NCBI RefSeq assembly: GCF_003384935.1
Contig: NZ_QTTQ01000010.1
Coordinates: forward strand, 804,622 to 868,621
Length of the DNA: 64,000 bases
DNA from: Lutibacter oceani
GTDB lineage: Bacteria; Bacteroidota; Bacteroidia; Flavobacteriales; Flavobacteriaceae
Direction: 5' to 3'
A program made the position numbers and the translations under genes. How positions within the stretch are numbered: the first letter of the stretch is position 1; each line of letters begins with the position of its first letter. Under the pieces are notes generated by a model. The model saw nothing but the letters and a program-made list of their open reading frames with translations, ran no database searches and had not been told where the DNA came from. Of the stretch, positions 35,204 through 44,372 are shown piece after piece.

Positions 35204-36940
35204 ATGAAAAGGACTGGGTTATTATCACGCCTATGGGAATTTCAAAATAATTATGGCTACATATCAGAAAATGCTATTACTGAAATTGCCCAAGAATTAA
35301 ATGTATCAAAAATTGAAATTGAAGGAGTTATTTCTTTCTACCATTTCTTCCACTTAAAACCTACAGGAAAATACATTATTTATTTAAACAACAGTATTAT
35401 TTCTGAATTTAAAGGATTTTCAAAAGTTAAAGCTGCTTTTGAAAAAGAAACTGGTTGCACTTTTGGAGCTTACTGTAAAGATCCATTGTTTTCGCTTTTC
35501 GAAACCTCGTGTATTGGTTTAAGTGATCAAGAACCAGCAGCTTTAATTAATTTTAAACCTTTTACAGATTTAACACCCGACAAAGTAAAATTAATTATTC
35601 AGCAATTAAAAAGCGGTGTGTATCCTGAACAAATAGCGAACAACCCAAAAAGCAAAATTCAGTACACTCCTGAAGAATCTAAAACAGTTTTTTTTAGAAA
35701 ATACCTTTTAGGCAATTCATTAAAAAAACTTAAAACAAAGAATCCAGAAGCCATTTTAAAAACTATTAGTAATTCCGAACTTGAAGGACATGGAGGTGCA
35801 TTTTTTCCAACCGCCCTAAAATGGAAATCTTGTAAAGAAAGTAGCGATAACAAAAAGTATGTAATTTGTAACGCTGATGAAGGTGAACCTGGAACTTTTA
35901 AAGATAAAGCTTTACTAAACAATCTCCCAGGTTTAGTTATTGAAGGTATGATAATAGCTGCTTATGTTACAGGAGCATCAAATGGATTCATTTATTTAAG
36001 AGCAGAGTATAAATACCTCCTTAAAAAATTAGAAAACACATTATTAGAATTTAAACAAAAAAATTATTTAGGTAAAAATATTAATGGTATCAAAAACTTT
36101 AATTTCAAAATAAAAATTATAGTTGGTGCTGGAGCATATGTTTGCGGTGCTGAAACTGCACTCATTGAATCTATGGAAGGCAAACGTGGCGAACCAAGAA
36201 TTCGTAAATATTTCCCTACCGATTTCGGTTATTTGGGCAAATCAACTATTGTAAATAATGTTGAAACTTTTGCAAAAGCAGCCAGAATAATTGAGTTAGG
36301 CGCAAAATATATTTCATCTATTGGAACAAAAAAAAGTAATGGTACAAAACTATTAAGTATTTCAGGTGATGTTGCCAAACCAGGTATCTATGAAATTGAA
36401 TGGGGAATTACCATAAATGAGTTATTACAATTGTGTCAGGCAACATCACCTCACTTTATTCAAATTAGCGGACCGTCTGGAATATGTATTAACAATACCG
36501 AATTTAATCGTAAAATATGTAAAGAGGATTTAATTTGTGGTGGATCTGTTATGATATTTAATAATTTTAGAAGTATAACTCGAATTATTGAAAATTATGT
36601 CAAATTCTTTAAAGAAGAATCTTGTGGTACATGCACACCATGTAGGGCTGGAAACCAAATTTTACATGAAAAAATAAAAAAAATAAAAAGAGGAATTTGT
36701 ACTACAAAAGACTTAAATGAGATTAAAGAATGGGGTAAAATAATGCAGTTAACAAGCAGGTGTGGTTTAGGACAATTTGCTGCAAATAGTTTTATGATGG
36801 CTATAGATAAATTTGAAGATTATTTTAATCTAAAAGTAGCTAAATGTGATGACAATTGTAAAATTGAATTTGATATGCAAAGTGCAGTATATGATTATGA
36901 TAATTTAATTAAAAACACCCAATTTGAATTAACCGAGTAA
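35204..36940 (+). CDS. hoxF: HoxF-type diaphorase subunit of NAD-linked [NiFe] hydrogenase, copy 1
   Basis: 578 residues: an NuoE-like domain (1-135) joined to an NuoF-like flavin domain (about 160-578). It passes electrons between the hydrogenase module and NAD(H) through FMN and a [4Fe-4S] cluster. NADEGEPGTFKD (223-234) binds FMN; C474, C477, C480 and C520 bind the cluster. CIGLSDQEPA in the NuoE part is typical of HoxF, which lacks the normal four 2Fe-2S ligands. Oddities: GHGGAFF (195-201) in place of GRGGAGF, and CGAETAL instead of an acidic residue after CG. A close second copy follows 284 bp later. Confidence 0.9.
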   Translation: MKRTGLLSRLWEFQNNYGYISENAITEIAQELNVSKIEIEGVISFYHFFHLKPTGKYIIYLNNSIISEFKGFSKVKAAFEKETGCTFGAYCKDPLFSLFETSCIGLSDQEPAALINFKPFTDLTPDKVKLIIQQLKSGVYPEQIANNPKSKIQYTPEESKTVFFRKYLLGNSLKKLKTKNPEAILKTISNSELEGHGGAFFPTALKWKSCKESSDNKKYVICNADEGEPGTFKDKALLNNLPGLVIEGMIIAAYVTGASNGFIYLRAEYKYLLKKLENTLLEFKQKNYLGKNINGIKNFNFKIKIIVGAGAYVCGAETALIESMEGKRGEPRIRKYFPTDFGYLGKSTIVNNVETFAKAARIIELGAKYISSIGTKKSNGTKLLSISGDVAKPGIYEIEWGITINELLQLCQATSPHFIQISGPSGICINNTEFNRKICKEDLICGGSVMIFNNFRSITRIIENYVKFFKEESCGTCTPCRAGNQILHEKIKKIKRGICTTKDLNEIKEWGKIMQLTSRCGLGQFAANSFMMAIDKFEDYFNLKVAKCDDNCKIEFDMQSAVYDYDNLIKNTQFELTE

Positions 36941-37187
36941 AATTTATTACATTTTTAATAATTTTAAATCCACATATAATACATACTTTAAATTATCAAT
37001 TAAAATAAACCCTATTTTTTACGAATTTATTAAATTAATTATTTAACAAATCCCTTGATTTCATAAAATCTATTAAGGCAAAATCTAAAATTGTTAAAGA
37101 TATTTAAACCCATTTAAAAAAACTTTTAATTATAAATAAATCGTTCCAACACATTGAAAATCCAATATTTAAATATGGCTTTATTCG

Positions 37188-37195
37188 TAACTTTA
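37188..37195 (+). promoter_or_regulatory. Candidate -7 box of the second hoxF
   Basis: TAACTTTA, one base off TAnnTTTG, ends 29 bp before the ATG at 37225. It has nearly the same offset as the box of the first copy, so each hoxF may have its own promoter. The 284-bp gap (36941-37224) shows no other clear element. Confidence 0.35.
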
Positions 37196-37224
37196 GTTAT
37201 AACAAAATAATAATAACTTTTATT

Positions 37225-38952
37225 ATGGATAGAACTCAGCTATTAAATAAACTTTGGGAATATCAACAACAGTTTGGCTATATTTCAAACCAAGCCATTT
37301 TAGAAATATCAAAACTCTTAAACGTTTCAAATATTGAAATAGAAAGCGTTATTTCATTTTATCATTTTTTTCACAAAACCCCAACAGGAAAACATCTTAT
37401 TTACTTAAATAATAGTATAATATCTGAATTTAAAGGTTTTGATGAAGTTAAAACTACCTTTGAAAAAGAAACTGGATGTACTTTTAACGAGCCAGGAAAT
37501 AATGAATTTACTTTATTAGAAACTTCGTGTATTGGTTTAAATGATCAAGAACCTGCTGCGCTCATAAATTTTCAACCGTTTACTGATTTAACTCCAAAAA
37601 AAGTCAAATTAATTATTCAAAAAATTAAAAATGGTGAAAATGTTAAAGATTTTTGTAGTAAAACTATTAGCAAAATAAGATTTACTCCTAAAAATGATAA
37701 AACAGTTATTTTTAGAAATTACAGAATGGGAGAAAGTTTACAGCAAATGCAAAAATTTTCACCTCAACAAATTATAGCTAAAATATCAAAATCAAAAGTT
37801 CAGGGATGCGGCGGAGCATTTTTTCCAACTGGTTATAAATGGCAATCTTGCAGAAATAATGAAGATGACGCAAAATACATAATTTGTAATGCAGACGAGG
37901 GTGAACCAGGAACATTTAAAGACCGAGCTTTACTTCAACATTTACCTGGTTTATTATTTGAAGGAATGACTATTGCTGGTTATGCAACCGGAGCTAAAGA
38001 AGGAATAATATATTTACGCGCCGAGTACTTTTTTATTTTACCGGAATTAGAAGCCTTATTACAAGAATTTAGAAACAAAAACTATTTAGGTAAAAACATA
38101 TTAGGTATAAACAATTTTGAATTTAATATTCGTATTCAAATGGGTGCCGGCTCTTATGTTTGTGGTGCAGCATCAGCGTTAATTGAATCTTTAGAAGGTA
38201 GAAGAGGTGAACCTCCTGTACGTACACATTCTGCAACTAAACACGGTTATTTACAAAAACCAACAGTAGTAAATAACGTAGAAACACTCTGTTACGCAGC
38301 AAGAATAATTGAATTAGGCGAAGATTTCTTTTTAAATATTGGCACTCCAGAATCTCCAGGAACCAAATTAATTAGTATTTCGGGTGATGTTGCAAAACCC
38401 GGTATTTATGAAATTGAATATGGAACATCCATAAGAGATTTACTGGGTATAGAAATGAGCCAGGCTACTTCACCATATTTTGTTCAAGTCAGTGGTCCTT
38501 CAGGTGAATGTATTAATAATACTGAGTTTGATAGAAAAATTTGCAGAGAAGATATTTTATGTGGTGGTGCTTTTATGGTATTTAATCGAAACCGGGATAT
38601 TTTACAGGTACTTAGAAATTTTATGGAATTCTTTAAAGAAGAATCTTGTGGTGTTTGTACACCTTGCCGAGCCGGTAATTATATTTTAACTGAAAAAATA
38701 AAAAAAATTCAACGCGGTTTATGTGCTCAGGAAGATGTAGATGAAATGAAGCAATGGGGTAAAATTATAAAACTTACAAGCCGCTGTGGATTAGGTAAAT
38801 CATCGGCAAATACAGTTACAATGGCAGTTGATAAGTTTAAAGATTATTTTAATGTAAAAATTGCACCTTCAAACTTTAATAAAACTGTTGAGTTTGATAT
38901 GGAAGATGCAATACATGAATTTGATAGCATAATTAAAGAAACACAATTATAG
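37225..38952 (+). CDS. hoxF: HoxF-type diaphorase subunit of NAD-linked [NiFe] hydrogenase, copy 2
   Basis: 575 residues, the same domains as copy 1 and similar to it along its whole length (HFFHKTPTGKHLIYLNNSII, CIGLNDQEPA). NADEGEPGTFKDRALL and the cluster ligands C475, C478, C481 and C521 are kept. The nucleotide loop is GCGGAFFPTGYKW, and CGAASALIE replaces CG(E/D)ESAL, so it differs from copy 1 at the putative NADH site. It lies 17 bp before hoxUY and is thus more tightly linked to the hydrogenase than copy 1. The two copies may alternate or use different nucleotides or electron carriers. Confidence 0.9.
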   Translation: MDRTQLLNKLWEYQQQFGYISNQAILEISKLLNVSNIEIESVISFYHFFHKTPTGKHLIYLNNSIISEFKGFDEVKTTFEKETGCTFNEPGNNEFTLLETSCIGLNDQEPAALINFQPFTDLTPKKVKLIIQKIKNGENVKDFCSKTISKIRFTPKNDKTVIFRNYRMGESLQQMQKFSPQQIIAKISKSKVQGCGGAFFPTGYKWQSCRNNEDDAKYIICNADEGEPGTFKDRALLQHLPGLLFEGMTIAGYATGAKEGIIYLRAEYFFILPELEALLQEFRNKNYLGKNILGINNFEFNIRIQMGAGSYVCGAASALIESLEGRRGEPPVRTHSATKHGYLQKPTVVNNVETLCYAARIIELGEDFFLNIGTPESPGTKLISISGDVAKPGIYEIEYGTSIRDLLGIEMSQATSPYFVQVSGPSGECINNTEFDRKICREDILCGGAFMVFNRNRDILQVLRNFMEFFKEESCGVCTPCRAGNYILTEKIKKIQRGLCAQEDVDEMKQWGKIIKLTSRCGLGKSSANTVTMAVDKFKDYFNVKIAPSNFNKTVEFDMEDAIHEFDSIIKETQL

Positions 38953-38969
38953 TTTGAAAACCAATTAAA

Positions 38970-40232
38970 ATGGAAAATATATCATTTAAAATTGACGGAA
39001 GAGTTTGTTCCGCCGAAAAAGGTCAAAATCTAATTGAAGCTGCCAAACAGAATGGAATTTTTATTCCTACACTTTGCCATTTCAAACATCTAAATCCGTT
39101 AGGAACCTGTAGGGTTTGTACTGTAAAAAACAACGGAAGAACAATTGCTGGTTGTACTGTTAATGTTGAAGAAGGAATAGACATTGAAGTAAACACGCCT
39201 GAATTATTAGATGCTCGCAAAGCTATTTTAGAAATGATGTTTGTTGAAGGTAATCACTTCTGCCCTTCTTGCGAAAAAAGTGGCGATTGTCAAATGCAAA
39301 ATTTAGGTTATGAAACCGGAATTAGATTTACACGTTTTCCTCATTTATTTGTTGATAGAATTGTAGATGCTCGACCTGAACGTATTGTTGTAAATCAAAA
39401 TCGCTGTATTAAATGTAAACGTTGTATTGAAGAAGTAAGAACAAATGATGGCCACAGAGTTTTTAACTTTACACATAGAGGCAACAATACTGTTGTAGGA
39501 ATTGATTATGAGCAAGAAGCAAAACTTTCAGAAACTCAGGCAGAACACGCTATGCATATTTGTCCAACAGGTTCAATTTTAGTAAAAGGAAAAACTTTTG
39601 GAAAACCATTTGGAGATAGGCAATTTGATTTTGGACCAGAAGGCAAAATGATTCCTTTAAAAGAAGTTAAAAAACACAAAACAACCAATAAGAAAAAACG
39701 CATAGCAACAACATCTTTAGCGGGCTGTTTTGGTTGCCATATGTCTATGTTAGATGTTGATTTAGGTCTGTTAGATTTGTTAGAGGTGGTAGAATTCAAT
39801 AAATCTCCTATAACAGATATAAAAACTTTTACCGAACGATGTGATATTGGTTTAATTGAAGGTGGTTGCTGTAATACACATAATATAGAAGTACTGCGTG
39901 AATTCAGAAAAAACTGTGACATTTTGGTTTCTGTTGGTGAATGTGCCATTTGGGGAGGTTTACCTGCAATTAGAAACACTGTTCCGTTAGAAGATTGCTT
40001 AAAAGAAGCATATCTAAACTCTATGACTAGTGAAAAAGGAGAAACAATAATTCCAAACCACGAAGATATTCCGAAGATTCTTAACAAGGTATATTCTAAC
40101 AGAGAAGTTGTAGAAATAGATTATCACATTCCGGGTTGTCCGCCAAATGCAAACCATATTTGGAATGTTGTAAAACACATCTTGTTTGAAGAAGAATATT
40201 CAATTGCTTATCCCGAATTTAAATACGATTAA
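38970..40232 (+). CDS. hoxUY: Fused HoxU-HoxY: Fe-S diaphorase subunit plus [NiFe] hydrogenase small subunit
   Basis: 420 residues. Residues 1-228 are HoxU: a 2Fe-2S site (C36, C47, C50, C62), a His-ligated 4Fe-4S site (H96, C98, C101, C107) and a further 4Fe-4S site (C146, C149, C152, C198). A lysine-rich linker follows (about 229-245). Residues 246-420 are HoxY, the small subunit, with proximal cluster ligands C253, C256, C325 (GECAIWGG) and C390 (PGCPP). An extra CC pair (300-301) follows EGG. In known Hox enzymes HoxU and HoxY are separate. No stop or frame change is seen at the joint. Confidence 0.9.
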   Translation: MENISFKIDGRVCSAEKGQNLIEAAKQNGIFIPTLCHFKHLNPLGTCRVCTVKNNGRTIAGCTVNVEEGIDIEVNTPELLDARKAILEMMFVEGNHFCPSCEKSGDCQMQNLGYETGIRFTRFPHLFVDRIVDARPERIVVNQNRCIKCKRCIEEVRTNDGHRVFNFTHRGNNTVVGIDYEQEAKLSETQAEHAMHICPTGSILVKGKTFGKPFGDRQFDFGPEGKMIPLKEVKKHKTTNKKKRIATTSLAGCFGCHMSMLDVDLGLLDLLEVVEFNKSPITDIKTFTERCDIGLIEGGCCNTHNIEVLREFRKNCDILVSVGECAIWGGLPAIRNTVPLEDCLKEAYLNSMTSEKGETIIPNHEDIPKILNKVYSNREVVEIDYHIPGCPPNANHIWNVVKHILFEEEYSIAYPEFKYD

Positions 40233-40250
40233 TGGCTTAAACCTTATAAA

Positions 40251-41702
40251 ATGAGTACAAAAAAAATAATAATAGAACCTGTTACAAGAGTTGAAGGGCA
40301 CGGTAAAGTAACTATAAAAATGGATGAAAACGGCAAGGTTGAAGATGCATTTTTACACATTGTAGAATTTAGAGGTTTCGAAAAATTTATTCAAGGCCAT
40401 CCTTATTGGGAGGCACCTGTTTTAGTGCAAAGATTATGTGGAATTTGTCCTGTTAGTCACCACATTGCAGCAGCAAAAGCTATAGATCAATTAGTTGGTG
40501 TAGATCCTGAAAATTTAACTCCAACTGCTACTAAACTTCGAAGATTACTTCATTACGGACAAGTTTTTCAATCACATTCATTACACTTTTTCTATTTAGC
40601 TTCACCTGATATTTTATTTGGAATAAATGCCCCTGCAGAAAAAAGGAATATTGTTGCTGTAGCTAATGAAAATCAAGAACTCGCAAAAAAAGGAATTTTA
40701 ATGCGAAAGTTCGGACAAGAAATAATAAAAGCCTTGGCTGGTAAAAAAATTCACGGAATTTTAGCCGTTCCTGGTGGTGTTCATAAAACATTTACTAAAG
40801 AAGAAAAAGAGTATTTCTTAGACGGAAAACAAATTCCTAATATTGATACTATGATAGCTTGGTCTAAAGAAGTTATAGACTTTATGAAAAACTATCATAC
40901 TGAAAATGCAGCTTGGATTGATAATTTTGCTTCATATCCTTCAAATCATTTAGGGTTGGTAGATAAAGAAACTGGTGCACTTGAGCTTTATGACGGTAGA
41001 CTTAGATCTGTTGATTTTGAAGGAAATGAGTTGTTGAATATTGAAGATATTGAATATCGTTATCATTTTAAAGAAGCCGTTGAACCTTGGTCCTATCTTA
41101 AATTTCCATACATGACAAAATATGGTAGAAAAGAAGGCTGGAATAGAGTTGGACCATTAGCGCGTATGAATACCTGTTCCAATATCACTACTCCTTTTGC
41201 TGAAATTGAACGACAAATTTTCAAGGCTTATACCCAAAACAAACCCAATAATATGACAATGCATACACATTGGGCTCGTTTAATTGAAATGTTGCATTGC
41301 GCTGAATTAATAAAAGAATTATTGTTAGATGATGATTTAATGGGTACAGATTTAGTTTCAAAAGGGACACCAAGAAATAAAGGTATTGGAATTATTGAGG
41401 CTCCAAGAGGAACTTTAATACATGAATATCATACTGATGATAAAGGCTTAATAACAAAATGTAATTTAATAGTTTCAACAACACATAACAATGAAGCTAT
41501 GAACCGTGGCGTAAGAGCTGTTGCCAACGAAGTTTTAAGTGAAAAACCTGAGATTACAGAACCAATGCTAAATCAGGTTGAAATGGCGATTAGAGCATAC
41601 GATCCTTGCCTAAGTTGCGCTACACACGCACTCGGACAAATGCCTTTAATAGTTCAATTAGAAGATAAACATGGAAACTTAATTGATGAAAAAATTAGAT
41701 AA
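40251..41702 (+). CDS. hoxH: [NiFe] hydrogenase large subunit HoxH
   Basis: 483 residues carrying the NiFe(CN)2CO active site. The N-terminal ligands are in RLCGICPVSHH (C63, C66) and the C-terminal ligands in DPCLSCATH (C453, C456). RVEGHG at residues 13-18 is typical. The 24 residues after His459 are the propeptide removed by HoxW after nickel insertion. It follows hoxUY by 18 bp and overlaps hoxW by 17 bp. This is a group 3 (bidirectional, cytoplasmic) type; no Tat signal is present on the small subunit. Confidence 0.95.
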   Translation: MSTKKIIIEPVTRVEGHGKVTIKMDENGKVEDAFLHIVEFRGFEKFIQGHPYWEAPVLVQRLCGICPVSHHIAAAKAIDQLVGVDPENLTPTATKLRRLLHYGQVFQSHSLHFFYLASPDILFGINAPAEKRNIVAVANENQELAKKGILMRKFGQEIIKALAGKKIHGILAVPGGVHKTFTKEEKEYFLDGKQIPNIDTMIAWSKEVIDFMKNYHTENAAWIDNFASYPSNHLGLVDKETGALELYDGRLRSVDFEGNELLNIEDIEYRYHFKEAVEPWSYLKFPYMTKYGRKEGWNRVGPLARMNTCSNITTPFAEIERQIFKAYTQNKPNNMTMHTHWARLIEMLHCAELIKELLLDDDLMGTDLVSKGTPRNKGIGIIEAPRGTLIHEYHTDDKGLITKCNLIVSTTHNNEAMNRGVRAVANEVLSEKPEITEPMLNQVEMAIRAYDPCLSCATHALGQMPLIVQLEDKHGNLIDEKIR

Positions 41703-42132
41703 AACACTCATTATAGGAATAGGAAATAACACCCGCCAAGACGATGGGCTTGGTTGGTGTTTTTTAGATAACTTAGAAAAAGAAGGTTTTAATTCAGATA
41801 ATTTATTATACAAGTATCAATTAATGGTTGAAGATGCTGAATTAATTGGAGAATATGAAACTGTTATTTTTGTTGATGCTTGTAAAACTGAACTTAAAGA
41901 AGGATTTAAGCTGGAACAACTATTTTCTGCTGAACAAGTTTCTTTTTCAACACATGCAGTTCCTCCAAATCAAATCTTAAACTTATGTGAAACTATTTAC
42001 AATAAAAAACCTAAAGCATATATAATTAAAATTCAGGGCTTTAATTGGGATATTGAAATTGGATTAAGTAAAAAAGCATCATTAAACTTAAATAAGGCTC
42101 TCTTAAATTTTACTAAAAAATCTTTTAGTTAA
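41686..42132 (+). CDS. hoxW: Hydrogenase maturation endopeptidase HoxW
   Basis: 148 residues of the HyaD/HoxW family. GIGNNTRQDDGLGW carries the first nickel-sensing acid and VIFVDA the second; STHAVPP supplies a likely His ligand. It clips the HoxH C-terminal extension. The ATG at 41686 was chosen over a TTG one codon earlier; it lies inside the hoxH end. No other hyp maturation genes are in the window, so these must be elsewhere. Confidence 0.92.
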   Translation: MKKLDKTLIIGIGNNTRQDDGLGWCFLDNLEKEGFNSDNLLYKYQLMVEDAELIGEYETVIFVDACKTELKEGFKLEQLFSAEQVSFSTHAVPPNQILNLCETIYNKKPKAYIIKIQGFNWDIEIGLSKKASLNLNKALLNFTKKSFS

Positions 42133-42209
42133 CAATCAAATTATCAATAAAAATGAATTAAATTTACATCAATATATTCGCACGCTACCACTTATTTTTT
42201 AAATTAATA

Positions 42210-43871
42210 ATGCAAAAAGAATTTATTCCTAAATTATTTTTACTTCTAAAACAAGGGATCTCTAGGGAAACATTTAGTAAAGATATTATTTCAGGTATTA
42301 TAGTTGGAATTGTTGCGCTTCCTTTGGCAATAGCTTTTGCAATAGCATCAGGTGTTTCTCCAGAAAAAGGAATCTTAACTGCTGTAATTGCTGGGCTGAT
42401 AATTTCAGCTTTTGGTGGTAGTAGAGTTCAAATTGGAGGTCCAACTGGGGCTTTTATTGTAATTGTTTATGGTATTGTACAGCAATACGGTATAGATGGC
42501 TTAACTATTGCTACTTTTATGGCTGGGTTCATAATTATTGGAATGGGACTTGCTCGTTTAGGAAATTTTTTAAAATTTATACCCTACTCACTTATTGTAG
42601 GTTTTACAAGCGGAATTGCTTTAATCATCTTTTCATCACAAGTAAATGATTTTTTAGGGCTTCATATTTCGGATATTCCTGCTGATTTTATAGATAAATG
42701 GATCATTTATTTTAATAACGTTGGTAAAGTTAACTGGTACGCTATTTCAATTGCATTTGGTACTGTATTAATAACCTTATATTTTCAAAATTTAATAAAA
42801 AAAATACCCGGATCTATTATTGCAATTTTGTTATCAACCATTATTGTTCAAGTTTTTAAAATTCCTGTTGATACAATTGAGAGTAATTTTGGAGAAATAC
42901 CTAATACTATTAGCTTACCATCTATACCTCATGTTGACTTTAATACAATTAAAGCTCTTATTCAACCAGCTTTTGCAATTGCTTTATTAGGCAGTATAGA
43001 GTCTTTACTTTCTGCCGTTGTTTCAGATTCAATGATTGGAGGAAAACATCGCTCAAATATAGAATTAATAGCCCAAGGAACTGCTAATATGGTAAGTGCT
43101 TTATTTGGAGGTATCCCTGCCACAGGAGCTATAGCAAGAACAGCTACAAACGTAAAAAATGGAGGAAGGACTCCTATTGCAGGAATAACTCATGCATTTG
43201 TTTTATTAGCAATTATGCTTTTATTTGCTCCATATGCAAAACTTATCCCAATGTCTTGTTTAGCGGGGATTTTAGTTGTTGTGGCTTATCATATGAGTGA
43301 ATGGCGACAATTTAAATCCATTTTAAAAGGCAATAAAATGGATATTATAATTTTACTTACTACCTTTTTTCTAACAGTTATTTTCGATTTAATAATTGCT
43401 ATTGAAATTGGAATTGTACTTGCTAGTTTCATGTTCATGAAAAGAATGAGTGAATCTATTCATATAAAAAATATTTCTTCTGAATTTAATGAAAGTGAAC
43501 ATCTTTTTGATGACGAATTATCCGATTTACCAAATGAAATACAGCTTTACGAGATTAATGGCCCCCTCTTTTTTGGTGCAGCTCGTCAATTTCAGGAAAC
43601 AATTACTAATAACAAAAGAGATTGTAAAGTAATTATTTTAAGAATGCGTTATGTTCCAATAATTGATGCTACAGGTTTTCAAAGTTTGAAAGAAATTATA
43701 AAAACTTACAAATCTGAAGGTATTCTAGTAATACTATCTGGAATTCATTTAGACTTAAAAAATAGTTTTAGAAAAAATGGTATTTATGATCTTATTGAAA
43801 GAAAGTATATTGTAACAAATATTAAATCCGCAATTTCAAAAGCAAAAAAATATTTAAATCCAGATTTATAA
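42210..43871 (+). CDS. SulP-family anion transporter with STAS domain
   Basis: 553 residues: ten or more membrane helices with GIIVGIVALPLAIAFAIASGVSPEKG near the start, GSIESLLSAVVSD at the transport core, and a C-terminal STAS domain from about residue 440 (ILRMRYVPIIDATGFQSLKEII). The anion (sulfate, bicarbonate or other) is not decided by sequence. It lies 77 bp after hoxW with no terminator between, but a functional link is not shown. Confidence 0.9.
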   Translation: MQKEFIPKLFLLLKQGISRETFSKDIISGIIVGIVALPLAIAFAIASGVSPEKGILTAVIAGLIISAFGGSRVQIGGPTGAFIVIVYGIVQQYGIDGLTIATFMAGFIIIGMGLARLGNFLKFIPYSLIVGFTSGIALIIFSSQVNDFLGLHISDIPADFIDKWIIYFNNVGKVNWYAISIAFGTVLITLYFQNLIKKIPGSIIAILLSTIIVQVFKIPVDTIESNFGEIPNTISLPSIPHVDFNTIKALIQPAFAIALLGSIESLLSAVVSDSMIGGKHRSNIELIAQGTANMVSALFGGIPATGAIARTATNVKNGGRTPIAGITHAFVLLAIMLLFAPYAKLIPMSCLAGILVVVAYHMSEWRQFKSILKGNKMDIIILLTTFFLTVIFDLIIAIEIGIVLASFMFMKRMSESIHIKNISSEFNESEHLFDDELSDLPNEIQLYEINGPLFFGAARQFQETITNNKRDCKVIILRMRYVPIIDATGFQSLKEIIKTYKSEGILVILSGIHLDLKNSFRKNGIYDLIERKYIVTNIKSAISKAKKYLNPDL

Positions 43872-43943
43872 TTAATGTATTATTTCAATAAGATAAGTAT
43901 AGGCATCCAAATTTGAGCTTCAGTACTTCTCGAATATGTATAT

Positions 43944-44366
43944 CTAATTCCCAAAAGCGGTTAACACTAATTTTCTAAAACCGCCATAATCTCTATGTTC
44001 ACATAAATAAATGCCTTGCCAAATACCCATATTTAATTTACCATTAGTAATAGGAATTTGAATTGAAGCACCTAATATTGAGGATTTTAAATGTGCTGGC
44101 ATATCATCTGAACCTTCATACGTATGAATATAATATGGCATATTTTCTGGTATCATTTTATTAAAATGACTTTCAAAATCTGATCTTACTGTAGCATCGG
44201 CATTTTCGTTAATTGTTAAACTTGCAGAAGTATGTTTCATAAAAACTTGCAATTGCCCAATTGAAATCTTCTTTATTTCTGGTATTGAATTAATAATTTC
44301 GGAGGTTATTAAATGAAAACCTCTCTTAAACGGGTTTAATTTTATTTCTTTCTGATAAAAATTCAT
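43944..44366 (-). CDS. yjbQ: YjbQ family protein (UPF0047)
   Basis: 140 residues. The family signature is FMKHTSASLTINENAD near residue 45, then HLKSSILGASIQIPITNGKLNMGIWQGIYLCEHRD. Some members complement thiamine-phosphate synthase mutants; the native role is not known. It lies 6 bp after lhgO in a minus-strand run. Confidence 0.9.
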   Translation of the reverse strand: MNFYQKEIKLNPFKRGFHLITSEIINSIPEIKKISIGQLQVFMKHTSASLTINENADATVRSDFESHFNKMIPENMPYYIHTYEGSDDMPAHLKSSILGASIQIPITNGKLNMGIWQGIYLCEHRDYGGFRKLVLTAFGN

Positions 44367-44372
44367 TTCAAA

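Noticed and set aside
35380..35540. Loss of 2Fe-2S ligands in the NuoE-like domain of HoxF as a novelty
   Set aside because: CIGLSDQEP and lack of the usual Cys set are, as far as I recall, also seen in the characterised HoxF of Ralstonia/Cupriavidus, so this is normal for the family.
39536..40087. 183-codon antisense ORF opposite hoxUY
   Set aside because: It is a by-product of codon use in the well-supported hoxUY frame and shows no family features.
42210..43871. SulP transporter as a functional part of the hydrogenase operon
   Set aside because: Only proximity (77 bp) supports it; the anion is unknown and no family link to hydrogenases is established.
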